Positions 6,772 through 13,627 of a DNA stretch of 18,213 bases are shown piece after piece. The stretch is taken from the NCBI RefSeq assembly GCF_001280125.1, contig NZ_LGEG01000017.1:1-18213 (forward strand), read 5' to 3'. The number at the start of each line of letters is the position of its first letter. Within the stretch, counting starts at the first letter, position 1. This stretch comes from Streptomyces sp. NRRL F-6492. GTDB lineage: Bacteria > Actinomycetota > Actinomycetes > Streptomycetales > Streptomycetaceae. The notes below the pieces were generated by a model. That model ran no database searches. It saw only the letters and a list, made by a program, of their open reading frames with translations, and was not told the origin of the DNA. Both the position numbers and the translations under genes were made by a program.

Positions 6772-6918
6772 ATGTCCGCACTGTTGGCCCGCATCAAGCA
6801 GTTCGGCCGCAGCCCTCAGGGACGGCGGGCGATCGAGTCGGCACGGCGCGCCGCCTCCGACCCCCGGAACCGGGCCCGGGCGCGCCAACTCCTCGGCAGG
6901 CTGCGGGGACGCCGCTGA
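6772..6918 (+). CDS. Small basic protein (48 aa)
   Basis: A 48-residue protein reads MSALLARIKQFGRSPQGRRA, then IESARRAASDPRNRARARQL, ending in LGRLRGRR. It carries many Arg residues, almost no acidic ones, and is likely helical. AGGAGG lies six bases before the ATG, which makes translation credible despite the short length. Similar tiny basic proteins are common hypotheticals in Streptomyces; their role is unknown, and DNA, RNA or membrane binding is only suggested by charge. It has its own candidate promoter and is followed by a 24-bp UUCG hairpin, so it looks like a complete single-gene unit. Confidence 0.8.
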   Translation: MSALLARIKQFGRSPQGRRAIESARRAASDPRNRARARQLLGRLRGRR

Positions 6919-6933
6919 CGGCCCGTTCCACCA

Positions 6934-6985
6934 GCTCCTCATGCCTGTGGGCCCGGCTTCGGCCGGGCCCACAGGCATGAGGAGC
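6934..6985. terminator. Perfect 24-bp hairpin with UUCG loop
   Basis: Bases 6934-6957 pair exactly with 6962-6985 around a TTCG tetraloop closed by C-G, the most stable RNA tetraloop arrangement. It lies between the small basic gene (+) and the antiporter gene (-) and should terminate both. Confidence 0.9.
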
Positions 6986-6993
6986 GCGGGGAC

Positions 6994-8259
6994 TCACGGC
7001 GGCGCGTCGGACGGACGGACCTCGCGCAGGCGGTCCAGACGCCGGATGGCCGGAGTGGCGCCCGCGCCGTGGAGCACTACGGAGAGCGCCACCGTGGTGG
7101 CGGTCAGGACCCACAACTCCTTCGCCTGGCCCTCGAATCCGTGGTGGCCGAGCGCGTACGCGAGGTAGAAGAGGGAGCCGATGCCGCGCAGTCCGAAGAC
7201 GGCGGCGACGACCCGCTCCCGGGGCCCCGTGACGAAGCCGAACTGGGCGATCCACCCCGTCACCGGGCGGACGACCAGGATCAGGGCCAGGGCGAGCAGG
7301 ACCACCGGCCAGGTCAGCTCCTTGACGCCGGTGGCGGCGAGGTAGTGGCCGAGGAGGAAGAGCAGGGCCGCCGTCAGGAGGCGTTCGATCTGCTCCGTGA
7401 AGCCGTGCAGCACCTTGTGGTAGCCGTGGCCGCGCTCAGCGGCCCGGACGGCGCAGGCGGTGACGAAGACGGCGACGAAGCCGTAGCCGTGGGCGAGTTC
7501 GGTGAGGCCGTACGAGAGGAAGGTCGCGGCGAGCGCGACGAAGCCCTCCATGTGTTCGGACAGCCTGAGCGACGCCGACTCGGCCCGGAAGAACATCCAT
7601 CCGAGCAGCCGCCCGAGGACGATGCCGATCACGACGGCGATCACCGCCCTGGCCACGACGTCGAAGCCGAACCAGTGGCCCCAGTCGGCCTCCGCCCAGA
7701 CGCCTCCGGCGCCCGCGAGCGCGATGGCGGCGAGGACGAAGGGGAAGGCCAGTCCGTCGTTGAGGCCCGCTTCGGCGGTGAGCGTGAAGCGGACCTCGTC
7801 CTCGTCGTCGTCCTCGTCGGTCGGCTCCCCCACCCGCACCTCCGCGGCCAGCACCGGGTCGGTCGGCGCGAGCAGGGCTCCCACGAGGAGGGCGGTGGCC
7901 ACGGGCCAGTCGAAGAACCACCAGGTGAGCGCGGTGGTCGCGGCGACGGTCAGGGGCAGGGTGATGCCGAGCAGGCGCCACGGTCCGGCCCAGGAGCGCA
8001 GGCCGAAGGGCCGGTTCAGCGCGAGTCCGGCGCCCATGAGGGAGACGATCACGCAGATCTCGGTGACGTGCTCGACCCAGGCCCGGTCCGCCACGGGGTC
8101 GAGTTCGGGCATCGGGAGGGGCAGCAGACCGGTCAGGGCGCCGAGTGCCAGGAACACCATGGGCATCGAGAACGGCATGCGGCGTACGAGCCTCGGCAGG
8201 ACCGCCGCCGCCAGCGCTCCGAGGCCCAGGGCCGTGAACACGAGATCGGCGGGGCTCAC
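6994..8259 (-). CDS. CPA1-type cation/proton antiporter (NhaP-like)
   Basis: The 421-residue membrane protein has about a dozen hydrophobic segments and no signal peptide. It shows the CPA hallmarks APTDPV (131-136) and AEAGLNDG with the Asn167-Asp168 pair, the ND ion-binding motif of CPA1 proteins; the conserved Arg of the later RPVTGW segment is also present. It should exchange Na+ or K+ for H+. A strongly acidic loop (EPTDEDDDEDE, 145-155) lies between the two motifs. The start is the GTG at 8259 after GGAG. A small acidic protein gene lies 57 bases upstream on the same strand, so the two probably form an operon. The gene ends at the UUCG hairpin. Ion preference cannot be read from the sequence. 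Confidence 0.93.
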   Translation of the reverse strand: MSPADLVFTALGLGALAAAVLPRLVRRMPFSMPMVFLALGALTGLLPLPMPELDPVADRAWVEHVTEICVIVSLMGAGLALNRPFGLRSWAGPWRLLGITLPLTVAATTALTWWFFDWPVATALLVGALLAPTDPVLAAEVRVGEPTDEDDDEDEVRFTLTAEAGLNDGLAFPFVLAAIALAGAGGVWAEADWGHWFGFDVVARAVIAVVIGIVLGRLLGWMFFRAESASLRLSEHMEGFVALAATFLSYGLTELAHGYGFVAVFVTACAVRAAERGHGYHKVLHGFTEQIERLLTAALLFLLGHYLAATGVKELTWPVVLLALALILVVRPVTGWIAQFGFVTGPRERVVAAVFGLRGIGSLFYLAYALGHHGFEGQAKELWVLTATTVALSVVLHGAGATPAIRRLDRLREVRPSDAPP

Positions 8260-8316
8260 GTGCGGGTCTCCGTTCCGGTGGTGGGGGTGGTGGTGGTGCC
8301 GGCGGCGGTGTCCCGG

Positions 8317-8541
8317 TCAGTCGGCCGGTTCGTCGGGAGCGGGCTGTTCGGGGTTGACGGTCTCCTCCTCGGGGCGCCCCCGCGGGCCCGTGCCGGACTC
8401 GTCGGTGTCCGGGAGTTCCTCGCTTCCGGGGTCCCGCGTGACGGGTATGGCCAGGGGGTCCTCGCCCTCGGCGGCCTGCTCGTCCTCGCGGTCACGGGGT
8501 ATCGGGTCCTCCGAATTGCCGGGGGTGTGCGCGTCGCTCAT
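8317..8541 (-). CDS. Small acidic disordered protein (74 aa)
   Basis: The product has 74 residues, beginning MSDAHTPGNSEDPIPRDRED and ending NPEQPAPDEPAD. It is rich in Glu, Asp, Pro and Gly, without hydrophobic core or known domain. GAGGAG lies about seven bases before the ATG at 8541; the longer frame to 8571 has a poorer context. It sits 57 bases before the antiporter on the same strand and is probably cotranscribed. A link to ion homeostasis is inference from position only. It differs in sequence from the RTTPSEA-type small proteins elsewhere in the window. Confidence 0.72.
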   Translation of the reverse strand: MSDAHTPGNSEDPIPRDREDEQAAEGEDPLAIPVTRDPGSEELPDTDESGTGPRGRPEEETVNPEQPAPDEPAD

Positions 8542-8563
8542 TCCGGTCTCCTCTCTCCATGGG

Positions 8564-8629
8564 GTGATCAAGTGATCCGAGTGATCAGGTGATCTGGTGG
8601 TCGGGTGGTCGGGTGGTCGGGTGGTACGG
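8564..8629. repeat. Eight tandem ~8-base repeats (GTGATCNN to GTGGTCGG)
   Basis: Units in order are GTGATCAA, GTGATCCGA, GTGATCAG, GTGATCTG, GTGGTCGG three times, and GTGGTACGG. The array fills the space between the stop of the P450 gene (8633) and the start of the small acidic protein gene (8541). Half of the units carry GATC. It may affect expression of the downstream operon by copy-number change, or be neutral. Confidence 0.8.
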
Positions 8630-8632
8630 CGG

Positions 8633-9925
8633 TCAGCCGGCCGTCGCCGGCGCCGCCAGACGTACGCGTTCCATGACGTATCCGCTGCGCGGGAGCGTCG
8701 GTACGCGGTGCAGGGGGATCGACAGGTCCTGGTCGGGCACGTCGTGGGGCAGGCCGGCGAAGCGCGGGACCAGGGAGGCCAGGAGGGCGAGGGTGATGTC
8801 CTCGCCGGGGCACCGGTGGCCCGCCGCCGGATCGCCGCCGCCCTGCGGCACGAGGTCGTCGCGGCCGATCGTGGCGCCCGGACGGGTGAACCGGGTCGGG
8901 TCGAAGGCGTACGGCTCCGGCCACAGGTCGGGGTCGTGGTCGTGGCCGTACAGGTCGAGGAGGACCAGGCTCCCCTTCTCGATCGGGACGCCGCCCCACT
9001 GGGTGTCGGCAGCGGCGAGGCCGCCGGTGAACGGGGCGAAGGGGTAGAAGCGGCGGACCTCCTGGGCGAAGCCCCAGGCGTACCGCTCGTCCGCCGCCAG
9101 GAGGTCGCGGTGCTCGGGCCGGCGGTGCAGGGCGTGGGCGGCGAAGACGAGGAACCAGCTGACCGCGACCGTGGGACGCAGGACGTTCAGGAGTTCGACG
9201 GCCGCGGTGTGCGGGTCGAGCTGCCGGCCGTTCGCGTCGGTGTGCGCGGCCACCGCCTGCGCGATCGTCGCCTGCCCCGACGGGGCGCCCGCGTACCGCA
9301 GCTCCTCGATGAGCGGCGCGAGCCGCTCCTCCTGCCGCTTGCGTGCCCGCCGCGCGCGGAGGTGCCGGGGTCCGACGGCGGCGAAGCCGTCCACCATGGC
9401 CACGAGGTCCCGCGCGGCGGTCTCCTCCTGGTCCTCGGGCAGCGGGACGCCGGCCCAGTCGTGCACGGCCCTGGTCAGGACGCGGGCGGCCTCGTCGAAG
9501 AGCACCACCCGCTCCCGGTCCTGCCAGCCGGCCTCGGCCCGGTCCCAGGCGCGCCGGGCGTGCTCCACCAGGGCGGCGATCCGCTCCGGGTCCTTGAGCA
9601 GCGTCAGGAACAGCGCCTTCCGCCCGCGGTGCGGCCCCCCGTCGAGGGTGTGGACGGCTCCGCGGCCGAACAGGGTGTCCAGGACGGGTCCGGGCAGGGC
9701 GTCGTGCCGGCGGACGTGCCGTTCGTCGTAGAAGAAGTCCACCGCCTCCTTGCCGTGCAGCGCGACCCCGCGCCGGCCGAGGATCCGCACGGGCACGGCC
9801 GGGGCGTTCCCGGCGCGCCTGCGCAGGTCGGGGAGCCAGCCGTATCCCTTCACCAGGAGGGACGCGGTGCTGTCGAGCAGCGGGGGGCGTGCGGGACCGG
9901 ACATGTCCTGTGGTGTCGCTTCCAT
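8633..9925 (-). CDS. CYP152-type cytochrome P450 peroxygenase
   Basis: The 430-residue P450 has the CYP152 signatures. The I-helix acid-alcohol pair is replaced by Arg250-Pro251 (LLNVLRPTVAVSWF), which binds a fatty-acid carboxylate. EVRRFYPFAPF is present, and the heme loop is PQGGGD..AGHRCPGE with Cys372 as ligand. CYP152 enzymes (P450-BSbeta, P450-SPalpha, OleT) use hydrogen peroxide directly to hydroxylate or decarboxylate fatty acids, so no ferredoxin is needed, and none is encoded nearby. His92 (GAVHTLDG) occupies the position that is His85 in OleT and Gln in BSbeta. The ATG at 9925 lacks a clear ribosome site; an in-frame ATG at 9904 (MSGPARPP) is an alternative. The alcohol dehydrogenase upstream is separated by a hairpin, so cotranscription is doubtful. 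Confidence 0.92.
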   Translation of the reverse strand: MEATPQDMSGPARPPLLDSTASLLVKGYGWLPDLRRRAGNAPAVPVRILGRRGVALHGKEAVDFFYDERHVRRHDALPGPVLDTLFGRGAVHTLDGGPHRGRKALFLTLLKDPERIAALVEHARRAWDRAEAGWQDRERVVLFDEAARVLTRAVHDWAGVPLPEDQEETAARDLVAMVDGFAAVGPRHLRARRARKRQEERLAPLIEELRYAGAPSGQATIAQAVAAHTDANGRQLDPHTAAVELLNVLRPTVAVSWFLVFAAHALHRRPEHRDLLAADERYAWGFAQEVRRFYPFAPFTGGLAAADTQWGGVPIEKGSLVLLDLYGHDHDPDLWPEPYAFDPTRFTRPGATIGRDDLVPQGGGDPAAGHRCPGEDITLALLASLVPRFAGLPHDVPDQDLSIPLHRVPTLPRSGYVMERVRLAAPATAG

Positions 9926-9959
9926 GAGAGACGGGTTCCACGAAGTCGTGATTTCACAC

Positions 9960-9995
9960 CGCTTCGCACCGCCCGGCCCGGGGCGGTGCGAAGCG
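9960..9995 (-). terminator. Perfect 15-bp hairpin after the alcohol dehydrogenase gene
   Basis: CGCTTCGCACCGCCC (9960-9974) pairs exactly with 9981-9995 around a six-base loop, and the flanks add ACAC/GTGT pairing with one bulge. It lies 13 bases after the alcohol dehydrogenase stop and 35 bases before the P450 start, so it probably ends the first transcript. Confidence 0.8.
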
Positions 9996-10007
9996 TGTCG
10001 CGTCCGT

Positions 10008-11198
10008 TCAGCGGCCGGGGGTCAGCACCGTCTTGATCATTCCGTCCTTCTTGTCCTGGAACGTCTTGTACGCCTGGGGCGCGTCCTCCAGGGGCAGGGT
10101 GTGGGTGGCGAAGTCGTCGACGCCGAGCGGGTCGGCGTCGTCCAGGAGCGGGAGGATGTCCTCGACCCACCGCCAGACGTTGGCCTGGCCCATGCGGAGC
10201 TGGATCTGCTTGTCGAAGAGGCTGAACATCGGGACGGGGTCGACGGCGCCGCCGTAGACGCCGGACAGGCTGATGGTGCCGCCGCGGCGGACCACGTCCA
10301 CCGCCGTGTCGAAGGCGGCCATGCTGTCCACGCCGACCGTGGTCATCAGCTTCTGGGCGAGGGCGTCGGGCAGGAAGCCCGGGATCTTCTGCGCGGCCTT
10401 GGTGAGCGGGGCGCCGTGGGCCTCCATGCCGACGGCGTCGATGACGGCGTCGGTGCCCCGGCCGTCCGTGAGGTCCCGCACCCGGTCGCCGAGGTCTTTG
10501 CCGTGCTCCTTGAGGTTCAGGACCTCGACGCCGCGGTCCCGGGCGCGGCGGAGCCGTTCGGGGACGAGGTCCACGCCGATGACCTTGCTCGCGCCCTTGT
10601 GGAGCGCGATGCGGGCGGCCATGTCGCCGATGGGCCCGAGCCCGAGGACGGTCACGGTCCCGCCGGGCGGGACGTCGGCGTACGCCACGGCCTGCCAGGC
10701 GGTCGGCAGCACGTCGGAGAGGTAGAGGTAGCGCTGGTCGGGGGCGTCCTGCCCCACCTTGATGGGCAGGGTGTCGCCGAAGGGGACGCGCAGGAACTCC
10801 GCCTGACCGCCGGGGACCTGCCCGTAGAGCTTGGTGTAGCCGAACAGGGAGGCGCCCGTCCCGTACTCCCTGACCTGGGTGGTCTCGCACTGGGACTGCA
10901 GGCCCTGGTCGCACGTCCAGCAGGTGCCGCAGGAGACGTTGAACGGCACCACCACCCGGTCGCCGGCCTTGAGGTTCCTCACCTCGGGGCCGACCTCCTC
11001 CACGATCCCCATGGGCTCGTGGCCGAGGATGTCGCCGGGGTCGAGGAAGGGCCCGAACACCTCGTACAGATGCAGGTCGGAGCCGCAGATGCCGCTGGAG
11101 GTGATGCGGACGATCACATCCGTCGGGTCGACGAGCCGGGGGTCGGGCACGGTGTCCACACGAACGTCCCGGTGTCCGTGCCAGGTCAACGCCCTCAT
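10008..11198 (-). CDS. Zinc-dependent alcohol dehydrogenase, formaldehyde-dehydrogenase-like
   Basis: The 396-residue medium-chain dehydrogenase has the catalytic zinc ligands Cys38 (GICGSD) and His60-Glu61 (GHEPMG). The structural zinc cysteines are Cys90, Cys93, Cys96 and Cys104. The cofactor motif is GLGPIG (186-191), and Asp210 at the end of the next strand favours NAD. Length and the insert around DALAQKLMTTVGVDSMAAFD resemble the formaldehyde dehydrogenase / FdhA-like subgroup; the true substrate could be another alcohol. The ATG at 11198 follows GAGGAG; the frame upstream (MRSST) has no such site. It diverges from the LigD-type gene, with a 24-bp palindrome between them, and ends at a hairpin before the P450 gene. 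Confidence 0.92.
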   Translation of the reverse strand: MRALTWHGHRDVRVDTVPDPRLVDPTDVIVRITSSGICGSDLHLYEVFGPFLDPGDILGHEPMGIVEEVGPEVRNLKAGDRVVVPFNVSCGTCWTCDQGLQSQCETTQVREYGTGASLFGYTKLYGQVPGGQAEFLRVPFGDTLPIKVGQDAPDQRYLYLSDVLPTAWQAVAYADVPPGGTVTVLGLGPIGDMAARIALHKGASKVIGVDLVPERLRRARDRGVEVLNLKEHGKDLGDRVRDLTDGRGTDAVIDAVGMEAHGAPLTKAAQKIPGFLPDALAQKLMTTVGVDSMAAFDTAVDVVRRGGTISLSGVYGGAVDPVPMFSLFDKQIQLRMGQANVWRWVEDILPLLDDADPLGVDDFATHTLPLEDAPQAYKTFQDKKDGMIKTVLTPGR

Positions 11199-11242
11199 GG
11201 TCGAGCTCCTCACGTACGGCTTTCGGGGTCATGGCGCGAGTG

Positions 11243-11303
11243 CCCCCGGACCGGGGGCCGTATGCGTCGTGCGGGCCCGCCCGCCGGACCGCGGTCCGGC
11301 GGG
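11243..11303. promoter_or_regulatory. Two palindromes between divergent alcohol dehydrogenase and LigD genes
   Basis: CCCCCGG-A-CCGGGGG (11243-11257) and a perfect 24-base palindrome (11280-11303; left half CCCGCCGGACCG) lie in the 218-base divergent region. With no loop and no nearby stop codon, the 24-mer looks more like an operator than a terminator. A GGGTAG box at 11330-11335 could be the -10 of a LigD promoter, but no matching -35 is seen. Confidence 0.4.
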
Positions 11304-11416
11304 AACGCGCGGTAGCCGCACGCCTTCGCGGGTAGCGGCTCCACAAGGGACCGGAGGCCGGCCCCCTGGCGTGTGCGAGGGAACGCGTACGGAAACGCGC
11401 GGAAAGGGAGGACGCG

Positions 11417-12334
11417 ATGACGGAGACCCGGAAGGTGCGGGCGGGCCGGCGCACCGTGACGGTCAGCCGGCCGGAGAAGGTGCTCTTCCCCGAGGACGGC
11501 GTCACCAAGGCCGACCTCGCGGAGTACTACCGCGCCGTGGCCCCGCGGATGCTGCCGCACCTGCGCGGCCGCCCGCTGACCCTGGAGCGCCATCCGGGCG
11601 GCATCGGCGAGCGGGGCTTCTTCCAGAAGGACGCGCCGGACCACTTCCCGGACTGGGTGGGGCGCGCCGAGATGCCGAAGGAGGGCGGGACCGTCACGTA
11701 CGTCCTGGCCGAGGACGCGGCCACCCTGGTCCTGCTCGCCGACCAGGGCTCCGTCACCCTGCACCGGTGGCTGTCCCGGATCGACCGCCCCCACCACCCG
11801 GACCGGCTGGTCTTCGACCTCGACCCGTCCGGGGAGGGGTTCGCGCCGGTGCGGGACGCCGCCCGGTGGCTCCGCGACCTCCTCGACGAGCTGGGGCTGC
11901 CGTCGCTGCTCATGACCACCGGCTCGCGGGGGCTGCACGTCCTGGTGCCGCTGGACCGCGGCGCGCCCTTCGACGACGTGCGGGCCTTCGCCGCCGACGT
12001 CGCCGGGGTGCTCGCCGCCCGCCATCCCGACCGGCTCACCACCGAGGTGCGCAAGAAGGCGCGGGAGGGGCGCCTGTACCTCGACATCCAGCGCAACGCT
12101 TACGGGCAGACCGCCGTGGCCCCGTACACGGTGCGGGCCAGGGCCGGCGCGCCCGTCGCGGCTCCGCTGGCCTGGGACGACCTGGACGACCCGGCGCTCG
12201 ACGCGCGTGCCCGGCGGCTCAGCGACGTGGACCTGCTCCTGAAGGAGGACCCGTGGAGCCCGGCTCCGCGCGGGCGCTCCCTCAGGGCTGCGGCGGACCG
12301 CCTCCGTCGTACGGGTCTCCGTGTTCGTCCCTGA
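11417..12334 (+). CDS. Stand-alone LigD-type DNA primase-polymerase domain protein
   Basis: The 305-residue protein matches the polymerase domain of bacterial LigD (archaeo-eukaryotic primase fold). Visible are VSRPEKVLFPEDGVTKADL at the N-terminus, GFFQKDAP (67-74), the catalytic DLD (Asp134, Asp136), TTGSRGLHV (Ser170, Gly172, His174) and the third metal Asp223 (YLDIQRN). Such enzymes add ribonucleotides and fill gaps during Ku-dependent non-homologous end joining. The ligase and phosphoesterase domains of full LigD are absent, and no Ku gene lies in the window; split genes of this kind are usual in Streptomyces. The ATG at 11417 follows GGGAGG. Its last 53 bases overlap the convergent gene on the other strand. 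Confidence 0.93.
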   Translation: MTETRKVRAGRRTVTVSRPEKVLFPEDGVTKADLAEYYRAVAPRMLPHLRGRPLTLERHPGGIGERGFFQKDAPDHFPDWVGRAEMPKEGGTVTYVLAEDAATLVLLADQGSVTLHRWLSRIDRPHHPDRLVFDLDPSGEGFAPVRDAARWLRDLLDELGLPSLLMTTGSRGLHVLVPLDRGAPFDDVRAFAADVAGVLAARHPDRLTTEVRKKAREGRLYLDIQRNAYGQTAVAPYTVRARAGAPVAAPLAWDDLDDPALDARARRLSDVDLLLKEDPWSPAPRGRSLRAAADRLRRTGLRVRP

Positions 12335-12704
12335 GGGGGTTCCCGTCGCCGAACGGCCGCCCCTCGTCGAACGGGCTTCCCTCGTTGAGGGGGCCGTCGT
12401 CGAACGGGGTTCCGTCGTCGGGCGGGGCCTCCTCGCCGCTTCCGTCGACGAACGGCCTCTCCTGGTCGAACGGGTCCTCGTCGCCGCGCGGCGCGAGCGC
12501 GATGCACTCCACGTCGATCCGGTCGGCGACCTCCGTCAGCGCTCCCGCCAGGGCCACCACCGTCTCCGGTGCGAGGTCGAGGTCATCTTCGCCGGTCGAC
12601 TCCAGCCACCCGGCCGCGAGGTGCCGGAGCAGACCGGTCACCTCGTCGGCGGGGAGCACGAGATGGCCGTCCGGCAGAAGCACCAAGGACATGGATGCGT
12701 TCAT
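12282..12704 (-). CDS. Hypothetical protein with acidic hexapeptide-repeat tail (DUF6213-like)
   Basis: The product has 140 residues. Residues 1-75 form a compact domain (LVLLPDGHLVLPADEVTGLL, LAPETVVALAGALTEVADRI, VECIALAP) that I tentatively recall as the Streptomyces DUF6213 family. From residue 78 the tail is built from imperfect hexapeptides of the form P-F/L-x-D/E-G-x (TPFDDG, PLNEGS, PFDEGR, PFGDGN, PLRDEH), likely disordered and acidic. GGAGGT lies eight bases before the ATG at 12704. It follows the universal stress protein gene by 31 bases on the same strand, forming a probable operon. The tail runs 53 bases into the 3' end of the convergent LigD-type gene. Confidence 0.75.
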   Translation of the reverse strand: MNASMSLVLLPDGHLVLPADEVTGLLRHLAAGWLESTGEDDLDLAPETVVALAGALTEVADRIDVECIALAPRGDEDPFDQERPFVDGSGEEAPPDDGTPFDDGPLNEGSPFDEGRPFGDGNPLRDEHGDPYDGGGPPQP

Positions 12705-12735
12705 GATGATCCGACCTCCGTGTCATTGACGCGTA

Positions 12736-13209
12736 TCAGGGGGTGTCGCCCGCGGGCGGGGCGCCGTCGGCCGTCTCCGGGCGGACGATGACGACGGGAC
12801 AGGACGCGTGCGCCGCGCACTGCTGGCTCACCGAGCCGAGGAGCAGACTCCCGAAGCCTCCCCGGCCGCGGCTTCCCACGACGAGCAGTTCGGCGCCGTC
12901 CGACTCTTCGATCAGCACCTGGGCGGGGTTTCCGCGCACCACGTGGTGGGCAGGGGGGACGCCGTCCTCCGGGGTGAGGACCGCACCGAGTTCCTCGGAG
13001 AGCGACCGCCGGGCCTGTTCCTCGTCGAACAGCACGTCCACGGCCGGCGCGGACCACCCTTCCGCCCCGGGGAGGTCGTAGACCCCCACGGCGCGCACGG
13101 TCGTGCCGGTGCGCCGCGCGTAGCGGAGGGCCCAGCGCAGGGCCGCGTGCGAGGCCGGTGAGCCGTCCACGCCCACGACCACGCGGGAGGTGCCGTCATC
13201 GGTGCTCAT
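12736..13209 (-). CDS. Universal stress protein (UspA family)
   Basis: The 157-residue single-domain Usp has Asp15 in VVVGVDGSPAS. The ATP-binding signature G-2X-G-9X-G-S is complete: Gly112, Gly115, Gly125 and Ser126 (GSRGRGGFGS...LGSVS), followed by CPVVIVRP. It should therefore bind ATP, like the mycobacterial and MJ0577-type Usps. The last 14 residues are Pro/Gly-rich. The ATG at 13209 follows AAGGGG. The DUF6213-like gene follows after 31 bases, so the two are probably cotranscribed. A candidate sigma-B-type promoter lies about 110 bases upstream. Usp proteins usually act in dormancy, hypoxia or general stress survival; the direct target is unknown. Confidence 0.93.
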   Translation of the reverse strand: MSTDDGTSRVVVGVDGSPASHAALRWALRYARRTGTTVRAVGVYDLPGAEGWSAPAVDVLFDEEQARRSLSEELGAVLTPEDGVPPAHHVVRGNPAQVLIEESDGAELLVVGSRGRGGFGSLLLGSVSQQCAAHASCPVVIVRPETADGAPPAGDTP

Positions 13210-13318
13210 GTCATGCCCCTTCTCGCTCACGCCGGGAAAGACGGCTCGGGCCCGGACGGCGGGGTGCGGCTCCGTCTCTTCTCCACCCGCTGCCGGAAAG
13301 GGTCTCCTGCCGACCCGA

Positions 13319-13343
13319 CTACCCGACACCGCGTGCCGTACGC
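13319..13343 (-). promoter_or_regulatory. Candidate sigma-B-type promoter for the universal stress protein operon
   Basis: On the minus strand GCGT (13343-13340), 15 bases and GGGTAG (13324-13319) match GNNT-N15-GGGTA. The transcript would start near 13312, about 100 bases before the Usp ATG. Confidence 0.42.
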
Positions 13344-13504
13344 ACGCACGGCCCGGCGTAGGAGCTGGTCGCCCCTCCGTACCAATGTGCCCCGGGAGGG
13401 CCCGGCCCGCCCGGCAGCCGCCCGCGCACGCGTCCGTCCCGGGGGGTGGTGCCGGCCCGCGCCGGGTCCGCGTCCCCGCGGGGCGCCGGAGGGCGCGCAC
13501 GGCC

Positions 13505-13548
13505 GGGGGCCGGTCGCGGGACGTCGTCCGTCCGCGTGACCGGCCCCC
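13505..13548 (-). terminator. Hairpin after the SRPBCC gene
   Basis: GGGGGCCGGTC (13505-13515) pairs exactly with 13538-13548. The 22-base loop can fold further (CGCGGGACG against CGTCCGCG with a bulge). It lies 80 bases past the SRPBCC stop on the minus strand. Confidence 0.55.
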
Positions 13549-13627
13549 GATACGGAATCAGTGCCGTCCGCCGTTCTCGGGTGCCCTTGGGTGTTCCTCG
13601 GGCCTCCTCGATGTTCCCCGGGTGTCC

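Larger units (their letters stand above)
13210..13627. other. 418-base gene-free region upstream of the universal stress protein gene
   Basis: No gene is supported here. The open frames on both strands are Arg/Pro/Gly-rich without ribosome sites. The region contains the candidate Usp promoter (13319-13343, minus strand) and the hairpin that follows the SRPBCC gene (13505-13548). Bases 13575-13632 carry irregular CTCGGG/GGGTGTCC-like repeats without clear period. Confidence 0.6.

Noticed and set aside
5733..8541. Toxin-antitoxin pairs from the small charged proteins
   Set aside because: They are single genes or sit with VOC and antiporter genes; none has a toxin or antitoxin fold, and none occurs as a small gene pair.
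7069..8592. 507-residue acidic open frame on the plus strand
   Set aside because: Antisense to the antiporter gene; it exists because GC-rich codons leave few stops.
8564..8629. CRISPR-like array
   Set aside because: The units are eight bases in direct tandem with no spacers, and no cas genes are present.
10879..12729. 616-residue open frame on the plus strand
   Set aside because: Crosses several real genes in a wrong frame; the composition is not protein-like.
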